This document shows, in pieces, positions 15,600 to 23,503 of a stretch of DNA of 45,880 bases (positions within the stretch are counted from its first letter, which is position 1; each line of letters opens with the position of its first letter). The position numbers were made by a program, and so were the translations under genes. Below the pieces are notes generated by a model. The model saw only the letters and a program-made list of their open reading frames with translations. It did not search any database and was not told the origin of the DNA. The DNA comes from Thermoanaerobaculia bacterium (GTDB lineage Bacteria; Acidobacteriota; Thermoanaerobaculia; Multivoradales; J023), in the NCBI GenBank assembly GCA_028066595.1, contig JALCBJ010000013.1:1-45880 (forward strand), read 5' to 3'.

Positions 15600-17390
15600 T
15601 CAGTCGCCGTAGAGACCGTCGAGCAGGTCGCCGTATCGATCGATGACTTTGCGACGTTTGACGCTCATCTTGGGCGTCAGCAGGCCGTTGTCGACGGTGA
15701 ACTCCTCGGCGACCACGGTGAATGCGCGGGGCCGTTCGTAGCCTTTGAAGCTGCCCGAATGCTTCTCCAGCTCGCCGTCGATCAGCCCGCGTGTCTTGTC
15801 GTTCGTCAGAATCTCCTCGTAGTCGCCCCTTATACCGTTGGACTGTGCCCACTTCTCGACCGCTACACGATCTGGTACGACGAGGGCCACGTTGAACGGC
15901 CGATTGGCGCCGTGAATGAACGCCTGGGTGACGAACGGTGACAGCTGCAGGATCTCTTCCAGCGGTGCGGGCACAACGTACTTGCCGTTCTCCAGCTTGT
16001 ACTGTTCTTTGAGGCGTCCTGTGATGAAGAGAAAGCCATCGGCGTCGAGACGGCCAAGGTCTCCAGTGCGGAACGCGCCGTCTTCTGTAATGACCTCGTC
16101 GGTCTCTTCGGGCAAGTTGTGGTAGCCCTTCATCACGTTGGGGCCTTTGACGATGACTTCGCCATCGTCGGAATCCTCGTCGTCGACCACGGATCTGTCG
16201 ATGCGGACCTCGACCCCGGGGATGGCACGACCGACGGATCCGATCTTGCGCCCACCCGGGTGGTTGGCCGTGGCGATGGGGCTGGTCTCTGTGAGCCCGT
16301 AGCCTTCGCAGACGACGATGCCGAGGTATTCGATGAAGTAAGCAACTTCGCGCGATAGCGCGGCGCCACCGGAGATCGCATACTTCACCCGACCACCGAA
16401 CTTGTCTCGCACTTTGGAGAATGCCAGCTTGTCGAAGAACGCGTGCTTGAGCTCGACCAGTGCCGAGCTCTTGCCTTCTTGCTTCAAGTTGTAGCGTTTC
16501 TCGGCGTTGGCCAAGCCGGCTTCGAAGATGGCCTTTTTGGCTCCGCCTGCTTCGGCCAGTTGTTTGTGCAGACCGTCGTAGATCCGGTTGAAGATCCGTG
16601 GGACGGCGTAGATCATGGTGGGCCGCACCTCACCGAAGTTGTCCACCAGCTTCTCCACCGATTCGGCAACGGCTATCGCGGCACCGCGGGAGATCAGGCA
16701 GTGCAGCTCGCAGGTTTGGCCGAAGGAATGAGCCCAAGGCAAGAAGGACACGGTGACGTCCGAATGGTCGATCGGAAAGATCGACGCCACGGCATTGATG
16801 TTGGAGCAGATATTGGTGTGGGTGAGAAGTACGCCCTTGGGCCGGCCCGTGGTGCCGGACGTATAGATGAAACCACAGACCCACTCGGGGTCGATGTCGA
16901 CTGTCGGCGTGGGATTCGTAGCACCGCGTCGCTCCAACGAACCGAAACTAGAGACGTCTTCTTCCGGTAGCGACATGCAAAAGACGTTCTCCAGGCGATC
17001 GATCTTCTGATTCCAGTCGCGAGTGATCTCGAAGATCTGGTACGTGGAGGTCAGAAGTACCTTGGCGCCCGAATCCTCGAGGATGTAGGTCCAGTCTTCC
17101 TCCAACTGACTTTCGTACATCGGGCAGAAACGTGCGCCGAGTCCGTAGGTGGCATAGGCGGCGATGGCCCATTCCACGCGGTTTCCCGAGATGATCGCCA
17201 CGGTATCGCCTTCGCCGATACCGAGATCCGCCAATCCACCGCGAAAGTCGTCGACGCGTTTGCCGAATTCGCCATACGTGATCCACTGCCACTGGTCGTT
17301 CCTCTTGGTGCCGAGGACGTTTCGCTGTGCGTGCTTGGCGACCGACTTACGGAGGACGTCGACGAGATCGCTATAGATTTCGGGCTTCAT
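15600..17390 (-). CDS. Long-chain fatty-acid-CoA ligase (AMP-binding)
   Basis: A 596-residue ANL-superfamily ligase. The P-loop-like motif is YTSGTTGRPKGVLLTH, the adenylate motif GYGLTETSPIA, then RTGDLG and the C-terminal ITGRLKEQYKLENGKYV with the hinge and a Lys-rich end. The N-terminal domain (WQWITYGEFGKRVDDF, GDTVAIISGNRVEW) resembles FadD15/ACSL-type long-chain enzymes. It should activate fatty acids to acyl-CoA through acyl-AMP in the cytosol. The ATG at 17390 has GGAG upstream; an earlier in-frame start adds 41 poorly conserved residues. It is first in the run with CRTAC1 and TPR genes, an odd combination. Confidence 0.9.
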   Translation of the reverse strand: MKPEIYSDLVDVLRKSVAKHAQRNVLGTKRNDQWQWITYGEFGKRVDDFRGGLADLGIGEGDTVAIISGNRVEWAIAAYATYGLGARFCPMYESQLEEDWTYILEDSGAKVLLTSTYQIFEITRDWNQKIDRLENVFCMSLPEEDVSSFGSLERRGATNPTPTVDIDPEWVCGFIYTSGTTGRPKGVLLTHTNICSNINAVASIFPIDHSDVTVSFLPWAHSFGQTCELHCLISRGAAIAVAESVEKLVDNFGEVRPTMIYAVPRIFNRIYDGLHKQLAEAGGAKKAIFEAGLANAEKRYNLKQEGKSSALVELKHAFFDKLAFSKVRDKFGGRVKYAISGGAALSREVAYFIEYLGIVVCEGYGLTETSPIATANHPGGRKIGSVGRAIPGVEVRIDRSVVDDEDSDDGEVIVKGPNVMKGYHNLPEETDEVITEDGAFRTGDLGRLDADGFLFITGRLKEQYKLENGKYVVPAPLEEILQLSPFVTQAFIHGANRPFNVALVVPDRVAVEKWAQSNGIRGDYEEILTNDKTRGLIDGELEKHSGSFKGYERPRAFTVVAEEFTVDNGLLTPKMSVKRRKVIDRYGDLLDGLYGD

Positions 17391-17929
17391 GGAGTCTCCG
17401 AAGTGGCGAGTGTTCGCTGGTGATCTTCTGGGGCAAGTCGCGTAACACGGCCCACGGACGTGCCGCGACGGATCGCTGGCGGTGGGCCGAGACGTTCGCG
17501 TTTGGGCCCACAATCAGATCACATCCGTGCGAGCACCGGTATGCGAGGAGTTTGCCGGGTCGGAGGGGTTGCAGGGTCTGATCGGGAGAGGTGTCCGATT
17601 CCTGGACAAATCTTGCGTCTACGGATAACTTCTGGAAGTCCGCACAAACGTATGGACTCGACGAGACAGCTTCTCGTCCGGCGTGGTGAGCCCTCACCCG
17701 ACCCGCCACCTACACCTTCCTCTAGATCAACACCCACCCTCCACACTAGAGACCCAGACCGGAGGAGCCTTTCAGGGTGGGCCGGTTCTCAGCCGGCTGG
17801 TCGCCACGCCGCTCACGCTCCTCCGCTCGTCGTTCGACTCCGGCCGGGGCCCAGCTGGGGCCCGGCCGGCTCACCTTTGTGTGACGACTGTTCTCCGTCG
17901 GCTCGACGCTGGCGGGAGCCGATGCGTAT

Positions 17930-18049
17930 AGATCTTGTCCGGGACGAGGTACGCGTAAGTTTGCGTGTGTGCACAGATTTCAGAGTAGAATTACAGATCC
18001 CATGGCCCTAGTACGGTCCGAGCGAGGTCCAGAAGCTCGGACAAGATCT
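17930..18049. repeat. Perfect 12-bp inverted repeat flanking the pseudokinase promoter
   Basis: AGATCTTGTCCG at 17930-17941 and its exact reverse complement CGGACAAGATCT at 18038-18049, 96 nt apart. The second arm also takes part in a local hairpin (GTCCGAG at 18016-18022 with CTCGGAC at 18036-18042), so the two pairings exclude each other. Could be a pair of operator half-sites or an RNA switch, depending on where transcription starts. Confidence 0.55.
17961..17991 (+). promoter_or_regulatory. Candidate promoter of the pseudokinase-TonB gene
   Basis: TTGCGT (17961-17966), 19 nt, TAGAAT (17986-17991). The spacer is 1-2 nt long for sigma-70, so this is tentative. If correct, transcription starts near 17998 and gives a 75-80-nt leader containing the GTCCGAG/CTCGGAC hairpin. 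Confidence 0.35.
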
Positions 18050-18075
18050 CTCTCAGCGCCCAGGACGACATCGAT

Positions 18076-20025
18076 ATGAATACTCGGGAACAGTTCGGCA
18101 AGTACCTGTTGCTCAAGAAGCTGACGGAGGATCCGCTCGGCGAGACGTTTCGAGCCGGCCTGGTCGGTTCCAAGGGTATGGAGAGAGTGGTGCTCCTGCG
18201 TATCTTCAACGGCCAGGGCATCGACGGCGGTCGGTTGTGGCAGATCGTCGAGGAGCGTCAGGCTGTTCAGCAGGCGTTGAAGAGTCCCAACATCGGCGAC
18301 GGTGTCGAGCTCGGACAGCTGGAGGGCATTCCGTACGTCGCATACGACTACGTGTCGGGCAAGAACATGGCCAACCTGCTGGAGCAGGCAGCACGCAAGC
18401 GCAATTTCGTACCTGCCGAGCATGCGCTCCTGATCACCGAACGCTTGGCGTTGGGCTTGGCTTCTGCGGCCGAGACTCGGTTTCAGGACCAGCGTATCTG
18501 CCACGGCTTCATGGTGCCGCACCTGGTGATCATCTCCAACGAAGGCGAGAGCCGGCTCCTGGGCTTCGAGGTCGGGCCGGGTCTTCGATCGTTCGCCGCC
18601 AATCCGGTGGTGCGTCAGCACTTCGGCCGTTACCTGTCACCCGAGGCGCTATCCGGTGCGACGCTCGACAAGGTCGACGACATCTATTCTCTCGGTGTGG
18701 TTCTCTTCGAGTTGCTCACGGGGCGTCCGCTGCCGCCACCCGCCGCCGACGGCTACGGTTCCGTGATCGACCAGGGTGTGGTGGCAACCGAGGGAGAGCC
18801 CATTCCCGAGGAGCTGCGGGCGCTGTTGAAGAAGAGCTTGGTGGCGCGCGATCAGCGCATCCAGGACGTCGTGGAGTGGCACAAGGCGCTCAACAAGTAC
18901 ATGTTCGAGGGCTCCTACAACCCGACCACGTTCAATCTCGCGTTTTTCATGCACAACCTCTTCCGGCAGGAGATCGAGCGCGAGAGTCAAGAGATCGAGA
19001 TCGAAAAGACTCTTCCTGTTCCGACCGTCGCTGGAGCGGAGGACGAGGTCGTCGAAACCGACGAGCCGGAGCCGACGGTCGTCGACGAGGTGGCAGAGCT
19101 CCCGCCGGCGGCGCCGGTGGGCGAGATCAGCAGCGTCCACGAAGTGCCGAAAAAGTCCAATACGGGTCTCCTGGTAGGCGCGATCGCTGCCTTGTTGCTC
19201 GTCGCGGTCGCCGGATGGTTCTTCGTCCGGGGAGGTGTCAATGCGGCAGATTCACAGCCGGCAGCTGTCCAGCCACCGCCACCTCCCGAGCCCCAAGGTC
19301 CGACAGTGGAGGAGATTCGCTCTCAGATGCAAGAGCTGATCGCCCAGCAGTCGGAGATGATGCAGCAGCAGTACGACGACAAGCTGTCGGACCTCGAAGC
19401 GCAGCTCGACGAAGCCCAGCAAGAGGCGGCACGCCGTAAGCGAGAGGACGAGGAGCGCAAGAAGCGGGAAGAGGAAGAGGCTGCGGCCGCGGCGGCGGAG
19501 GCTGAAGCGGCGCGACTGGCCGAGGAACAGCGCAAGGCCGACGAAGAGGCGCGTCGCATCGCCGAGGAGACGAGGAAGAAGGAAGAAGAGGAAGCGAAGA
19601 GGAGGGAAGAGGAGGCCAAGGCCCAGGCCAAACCGACCGTGCCTACGCCGAAACCCGCGGTCCCTCAGCCGACTCCGGGGGCTTCCAACCAGGCCCAGAA
19701 TGAACCCCCGAAGCCGAAGGTTCGCCGGGGTGATCTCGTGGAGATGGGGCCGGGCGTCGTGCCTCCAAGGACCAGACGAGAGCCGAACCCGAACTATCCC
19801 GCGATGGCTCGGCGTTTCAACAAGAGCAGCGCCACAGTGCTAGTCCGCGCGCTGGTCGACGAGAACGGTGATGTGATCCGGGTCGAGCTAGCGAGCAAAC
19901 CACAGAAGTTCGGCTTCGACCAGGAGGCGTTGTCTGCGGTGAAGAAGGCCACCTACCAACCTGCCACCAAGGACGGTGTGCCGGTGAAGTTCTGGCATAC
20001 GATCACGGTGCAGTTTCAGAGATAG
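18076..20025 (+). CDS. Membrane pseudokinase-coiled coil-TonB chimera
   Basis: A 649-residue three-part protein. Residues ~8-275 have the Ser/Thr kinase fold, with APE-like LSPE (187-190) and DDIYSLGVVLFELLTG (201-216), but the catalytic residues are gone: the VAIK Lys is Arg42, HRD is HGF (143-145), DFG is GFE (163-165) and most of the glycine loop is lost. A transmembrane helix follows (364-384), then a Pro stretch and a Glu/Lys/Ala-rich coiled coil (~410-518), a Pro-rich linker, and a TonB C-terminal domain (~566-649: NPNYPAMARR, VDENGDV, FDQEALSAV, PATKDGVPVKFW). The kinase-like part should be cytosolic and the TonB part periplasmic. It may pass a signal or force to the outer membrane; no ExbB/ExbD gene is near. 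The coding assignment is certain, the function is inferred. Confidence 0.9.
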   Translation: MNTREQFGKYLLLKKLTEDPLGETFRAGLVGSKGMERVVLLRIFNGQGIDGGRLWQIVEERQAVQQALKSPNIGDGVELGQLEGIPYVAYDYVSGKNMANLLEQAARKRNFVPAEHALLITERLALGLASAAETRFQDQRICHGFMVPHLVIISNEGESRLLGFEVGPGLRSFAANPVVRQHFGRYLSPEALSGATLDKVDDIYSLGVVLFELLTGRPLPPPAADGYGSVIDQGVVATEGEPIPEELRALLKKSLVARDQRIQDVVEWHKALNKYMFEGSYNPTTFNLAFFMHNLFRQEIERESQEIEIEKTLPVPTVAGAEDEVVETDEPEPTVVDEVAELPPAAPVGEISSVHEVPKKSNTGLLVGAIAALLLVAVAGWFFVRGGVNAADSQPAAVQPPPPPEPQGPTVEEIRSQMQELIAQQSEMMQQQYDDKLSDLEAQLDEAQQEAARRKREDEERKKREEEEAAAAAAEAEAARLAEEQRKADEEARRIAEETRKKEEEEAKRREEEAKAQAKPTVPTPKPAVPQPTPGASNQAQNEPPKPKVRRGDLVEMGPGVVPPRTRREPNPNYPAMARRFNKSSATVLVRALVDENGDVIRVELASKPQKFGFDQEALSAVKKATYQPATKDGVPVKFWHTITVQFQR

Positions 20026-20082
20026 CCTCTTCGTCTGAGAGCCACAAGCCTCGACTTCATCAACACTTACGCCGATCTTGAT

Positions 20083-20111
20083 TTGCGTCGGACATGCGTC
20101 TCGTCTATCAT
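20083..20111 (+). promoter_or_regulatory. Candidate sigma-70 promoter of the secreted-protein gene
   Basis: TTGCGT (20083-20088), exactly 17 nt, TATCAT (20106-20111), 29 nt before the ATG at 20141 whose Shine-Dalgarno AAGGAG is at 20128-20133. This suggests the secreted protein can be expressed separately from the TonB chimera. Confidence 0.5.
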
Positions 20112-20140
20112 TGGAGGTCCCTGCCCGAAGGAGCCGAGAC

Positions 20141-20659
20141 ATGATGCAAATGCGCCGTCCCCGAATTCTCCGCCAACCGTTACGCGCCGCTGTGCGCCTG
20201 CTCTTGGTCTGCGGCTGTTTGGCCTGTATCGCCGCAAGCGCCAGTGCGGTGGTCTTCACCGTTACGCTGACCAACGGTACGACTTTCGAAACCCGTGAGC
20301 GTCCGGTGATCGCCGAATGGGATGAGAACTACGTCTTGCTGCGCACCGATCAGGGTAACTGGATCAGCCTGGAGAAGGCTGAGGTTGCCGATGTCTCCAC
20401 CGCCGCCGAGGCCAGTGGCTTCGGATACCAGGTCGACGCGACGACTCTCTACGTCGGCTTCACCCCGGGCGACATCGAGTTCGAAGACGGCGAGGACGGC
20501 CAGGGTGGTGAAGGTGGCGCCGCGCCGGCACCTCCGGATGACAGCCCGATTACCTACGGCGGCAGCACGGGTAGCTATGGGCTGAGCGAATTTCTCGACA
20601 TTCCGCAGACTGGAACGATCTCGTCCCAGCCCCTACCGGGTGAAACGGGCGATCAGTAA
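20141..20659 (+). CDS. Hypothetical secreted protein
   Basis: A 172-residue protein with an Arg-rich N-region, a hydrophobic core (LLLVCGCLACIAAS) and an ASA signal-peptidase site. The mature part starts with a small beta-rich domain (FTVTLTNGTTFETRERPVIA, VLLRTDQGNWISLEKAEV), which looks like an SH3/LSm-like barrel, followed by an acidic Gly-rich linker and a disordered tail. No catalytic motif is visible. AAGGAG at 20128-20133 sets the start at 20141. It lies 115 nt after the TonB chimera on the same strand and may act with it in the periplasm, but this is position-based only. Confidence 0.75.
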   Translation: MMQMRRPRILRQPLRAAVRLLLVCGCLACIAASASAVVFTVTLTNGTTFETRERPVIAEWDENYVLLRTDQGNWISLEKAEVADVSTAAEASGFGYQVDATTLYVGFTPGDIEFEDGEDGQGGEGGAAPAPPDDSPITYGGSTGSYGLSEFLDIPQTGTISSQPLPGETGDQ

Positions 20660-20700
20660 GTCTCACCTCGAGTCGAGCCGGTTCGTAGCCGGCGCACCAC

Positions 20701-20733
20701 AGGCCGCCTCGCTCCGTGCAAGGCGGCCTTCTT
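20701..20733 (+). terminator. Intrinsic terminator-like hairpin
   Basis: A perfect 9-bp GC-rich stem, AGGCCGCCT (20701-20709) and AGGCGGCCT (20721-20729), with an 11-nt loop and followed by TCTT. The U-tract is short, so it may need help. It sits 42 nt after the secreted-protein stop and before the next gene. Confidence 0.65.
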
Positions 20734-20761
20734 GCATCGGGTTCTGGGTGAGGGCCGACTC

Positions 20762-20962
20762 GTGAGTCGGTGGCTCGTATTCGATCTCTTCGCGATGTTC
20801 ATCGTGGGTCTGCTCGCCTACTATCTTTGGGGCTACCCATGGCAGCTGGCCGTACTGACGGGGGGTGCCATCGGAGCCCTGACTTATGTGACCCGCCGCA
20901 CGTACGTCAATCTACGCCAGATTCACGAGTCGCCCCCGGGCTGGGACGAAGAGGATGGCTGA
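20762..20962 (+). CDS. Small two-helix membrane protein
   Basis: A 66-residue protein starting at GTG 20762 (TTG at 20732 is an alternative), with GAGGG about 9 nt upstream. There are two membrane helices: WLVFDLFAMFIVGLLAYYLW and a second in LAVLTGGAIGALTYVT, then a charged tail (RRTYVNLRQIHESPPGWDEE). No family is recognised. It lies just downstream of the terminator, so it has its own promoter or is read through. Confidence 0.65.
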   Translation: MSRWLVFDLFAMFIVGLLAYYLWGYPWQLAVLTGGAIGALTYVTRRTYVNLRQIHESPPGWDEEDG

Positions 20963-21141
20963 TCCGGCGCTTTCATGCGACCCTGATCAACGTGACTGGC
21001 TTCCTCGGTCCATGGGAACAGGACGACGGCTGCGATCAACAGGAGATGGATCGCGCCTCCTGCGGCCCAGCCCACGAGAAGGCAGAGCATCCAGCAGGAA
21101 AAGCAACAGCTGGCGACGAGGAGTCGGAGGGTCGGCGTCAT
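20923..21141 (-). CDS. Small hydrophobic protein resembling lmo0937-family membrane proteins
   Basis: A 72-residue frame on the minus strand filling the gap between two plus-strand genes. The core (LCLLVGWAAGGAIHLLLIAA) resembles the conserved pattern of lmo0937-type membrane peptides, which have a helix, a Gly-rich turn and G-x-I-H-x-L-L. An acidic and Ser-rich tail is extra. The ATG at 21141 and the HAD start at 21140 share the palindrome CATG, so the two genes would be head-to-head with overlapping start codons. No good Shine-Dalgarno is visible and the 3' end overlaps the preceding gene by 40 nt. The coding assignment is tentative. Confidence 0.45.
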   Translation of the reverse strand: MTPTLRLLVASCCFSCWMLCLLVGWAAGGAIHLLLIAAVVLFPWTEEASHVDQGRMKAPDQPSSSSQPGGDS

Positions 21142-21952
21142 GAGTCTCGAGCAAGATAGCAAACCATGGAATCGACCGATACGGGCTGTCAGCTTCGACG
21201 CTACACATACCCTGTTCCACTCGCCTCGAAGGGTTCAGATCTATCTCGAGGTGTTGCGCCGACACCATGGAAACGCTGCTGTACGTGCTGCCGACCTGGA
21301 CCGTCTCCTACCCATGGTCTGGAAGGAGTTCGAATGCTCTGTCGCTCCGCCCGCAGACCGTTTCACCCATCATAGCTACCCGGGTCATCCCGACGGCTCC
21401 AAGGGATTCTGGAGCCGCTATGCCGAGCGCCTTTGTGAGTACCTCGAGCTCGAACCCAGTCCGTTCGCAGCCGCCGAGCTCTTCGACCGCTTCGCTCAAG
21501 CCGAGGCGTGGGAGGTCTACCCGGACGTGGTTCGGACGCTGAGTGAGCTGCGACGTAGAGGTCTGAAACTGGCGGTGGTGAGCAACTGGGACGAACGACT
21601 GCCGAGCTTGCTCGAGAAACTGGGCCTCGCCGGCTATTTCGAAACCGTAGTGTGTTCTGCCGAATGTGGCGTGGAGAAGCCCAACGGTGCCATCTTCAGG
21701 ATCTGCCTCGACCGTCTCGACGTTGCCCCCGAGCAGGCACTGCACGTGGGCGATTCGGAGTTGGAAGACGTCGAGGGTGCACGCGCCGCTGGGCTGAAGG
21801 CCCTTAGAATCGATCGTCAGTGTGGCGCTGAAGCGCACCTTCTCGATCTCCTGCATCCCATCCTGGCACCGTACCGTTCCAGCCATTCCGCGAGGAGCGG
21901 CGAGTCCAACCTCTTCTACCTCGACCGCGAAGGATCCCGTGTTCGCTCTTGA
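21140..21952 (+). CDS. HAD-superfamily hydrolase (HDHD3/REG-2-like)
   Basis: A 270-residue HAD phosphatase. Motif I is VSFDATHTLF (nucleophile Asp20; the usual second Asp is Thr22), motif II VVSNWDERL, motif III GVEKPNGAIF (Lys) and motif IV HVGDSELEDVEGARAAG. This arrangement, including the altered motif I and SNWD, fits the HDHD3/REG-2-like group, whose substrates are largely unknown. The missing acid/base Asp is a feature of that group and not decay. GGAGG precedes the ATG. The following lipoprotein gene overlaps its end by 14 nt. Confidence 0.88.
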   Translation: MSLEQDSKPWNRPIRAVSFDATHTLFHSPRRVQIYLEVLRRHHGNAAVRAADLDRLLPMVWKEFECSVAPPADRFTHHSYPGHPDGSKGFWSRYAERLCEYLELEPSPFAAAELFDRFAQAEAWEVYPDVVRTLSELRRRGLKLAVVSNWDERLPSLLEKLGLAGYFETVVCSAECGVEKPNGAIFRICLDRLDVAPEQALHVGDSELEDVEGARAAGLKALRIDRQCGAEAHLLDLLHPILAPYRSSHSARSGESNLFYLDREGSRVRS

Positions 21953-22445
21953 AAGAACTGCACTCGCTTTCGGCGGCGCCCGACCCGGTGCCATCATCGT
22001 CCGTACCCTTCTCCTCGTCCTCATCGGACTCTTGGTTGCCTGTCGCGACAGTGTTGACGATGTCGACTCCGAACCCACCGTCGATGTCGAGCCCACGCTC
22101 GAGGTCTCTACCGAGAACGACGTCGTGGAGGAACGGCGCGCCGACAACGGTCTCTCCGGCATATTGCCTGGCGACTTCCCGGGCGACGTGCCGCTCGTGC
22201 TGCCCGCAAGCTTGGTGGACTATGGAGAAGAAGATGGTGCGGCCTATATCGAGCTCGTGACCCACAAAGGTAGGCAGTCGGTGGAACAGGGGTTGGTGGG
22301 CATGCTGCTGGATCGCGGCTGGGATTTGCTCGAAGGCAGTCAGGAGGGTGAAGCAGACGAGCTGCGGCTGGTCAAGGACCAGCGTCCGTTGCGGGTGGTC
22401 TTCCGCGAGTCCGACAGCGGCTCCGTCTACCGTGTCGTGTACTGA
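21939..22445 (+). CDS. Hypothetical lipoprotein
   Basis: A 168-residue protein. The GTG at 21939 has AAGGA just upstream and overlaps the HAD stop by 14 nt, so the two are coupled. It gives a lipoprotein signal ending in LLLVLIGLLVAC (Cys about residue 35; the long N-region is unusual). The mature part is acidic (DDVDSEPTVDVEPTLEV), then a small alpha/beta domain with LPASLVDYGEEDGAAYIELV and a C-terminal strand pair. No known family is recognised. Likely periplasm-facing. Confidence 0.72.
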   Translation: MFALERTALAFGGARPGAIIVRTLLLVLIGLLVACRDSVDDVDSEPTVDVEPTLEVSTENDVVEERRADNGLSGILPGDFPGDVPLVLPASLVDYGEEDGAAYIELVTHKGRQSVEQGLVGMLLDRGWDLLEGSQEGEADELRLVKDQRPLRVVFRESDSGSVYRVVY

Positions 22446-22492
22446 GCACCTCGAGTCTTCTCTGACGCCCGGCGACTGAGTGCACTTCGTGG

Positions 22493-23449
22493 CTACTCTT
22501 CGAGCTCCGATTCGATGGCTGCGTAGTCGGACTCGATCATCGCTTCGTATTCCGCCGACTTCCTGCGAAGTCTCCAGAGCAGGTAGACGACGAACGCCAG
22601 CAGGATGCTGTAGACCGCCGTAAGCGCGGTGAGCGGCAGTGTGAAGAGCCAGGATTGGAATCTTCCCACGCCTTCCATCAGATGCTCGGATCCTGCTGCG
22701 ACGCACCAGGCGGCGAGTGCCAGCGATGGGCCGAAAGCGAAGTGTGGCTGGCCGGTTCGCAAGGTGGCGAAGGTGCCATGAAGCGTTCCGAGGAAGAAGG
22801 AGAGTGCCAGCGTCAGGACGACGCCCACCGGACCGAGGAACGCGCCGGTTGCAGCCAGTAGCTTGGCGTCGCCCCAGCCCATGGCCTCAACGCTCGCGAT
22901 GGCTCGGAATACGACACGCAAAGCCCACACGAGGCTCAGGCCGAATACAGCTCCGGCAACGGACAGCAGGAGCGCTGTCGAGGAGTCGCGAAACGACAGT
23001 CCCGCCTGGATGGCCAGCAGATCATGGAGCGGCACGGCACGCACGAGGGTGGGTTCGAGGTACGAAGCGAGAAACCCGGTTGGAACCGCACCTACGGTCA
23101 AGACATCCGGGATGAGCTTGCTGCGCAGGTCGCAGGCCGAGGCCGCGACCAGGACGAGGGTGAGCCACCACGCGGGCCAAGGTGCGTCGGTGGCAGCGAG
23201 TAGCGAGAAGGCCAAGGCGCAGAGCATCTCGGGCCAGGGATAGCGAAACGGCAACGAAGGATCGCGCAGGCGCAGAAGCCGCGGCACGGCACGGCGGAGC
23301 AGGTGCCCCAGGACGAGACCCAGAGCGGCTGCCGTCCACGCGGAAAGCGGCCAGACAGCCACTAGACCAGGGAGCGCAGCTTGTTCCGCCCGCGAGAGAT
23401 GGTGTGCCTCGACCAACGAAGGACGGGCGCGGCGAGCCTGGACCTCCAA
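22493..23449 (-). CDS. Prepilin peptidase (A24 family, PilD-like)
   Basis: A 318-residue polytopic membrane protein with about eight helices. The two catalytic Asp motifs are present: CDLRSKLIPD (Asp107) and GWGDAK (Asp194). They cleave the leader of type IV prepilin or pseudopilin at the inner membrane. The N-terminal methyltransferase part is short and lacks the usual paired Cys motifs, leaving only RYPWPEM of the conserved region. Translation probably begins at TTG 23449, since there is no ATG before the first helix. The C-terminal extension (KSAEYEAMIESDYAAIESELEE) is acidic and unusual. It is last in the run after thiG, with no pilus gene adjacent. Confidence 0.85.
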   Translation of the reverse strand: MEVQARRARPSLVEAHHLSRAEQAALPGLVAVWPLSAWTAAALGLVLGHLLRRAVPRLLRLRDPSLPFRYPWPEMLCALAFSLLAATDAPWPAWWLTLVLVAASACDLRSKLIPDVLTVGAVPTGFLASYLEPTLVRAVPLHDLLAIQAGLSFRDSSTALLLSVAGAVFGLSLVWALRVVFRAIASVEAMGWGDAKLLAATGAFLGPVGVVLTLALSFFLGTLHGTFATLRTGQPHFAFGPSLALAAWCVAAGSEHLMEGVGRFQSWLFTLPLTALTAVYSILLAFVVYLLWRLRRKSAEYEAMIESDYAAIESELEE

Positions 23450-23503
23450 GCTGTATGCCGATGTTCCGGCGTCCGCCGTTTTGACGATCGGGACTCTAGG
23501 AGG

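Larger units (their letters stand above)
17391..18075. other. Divergent intergenic region with GC-rich hairpin
   Basis: 685 nt between the ligase (minus) and the pseudokinase (plus), without a credible gene on either strand. It holds a strong GC-rich hairpin at 17840-17869 centred on CCAGCTGG with two single-base offsets and no U-tract, the 12-bp inverted repeat at 17930/18038, and a candidate plus-strand promoter. The long leader of the ligase gene (over 200 nt of open, unpaired-looking sequence) is not explained by a known riboswitch. Confidence 0.5.

Noticed and set aside
17840..17869. GC-rich hairpin as an intrinsic terminator
   Set aside because: No U-tract on either strand, and no gene ends nearby on either side.
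17460..18011. A 183-residue plus-strand frame in the ligase/pseudokinase gap
   Set aside because: Low-complexity Arg/Pro/Ser sequence, no start signal, no recognisable domain; it covers the GC-rich hairpin.
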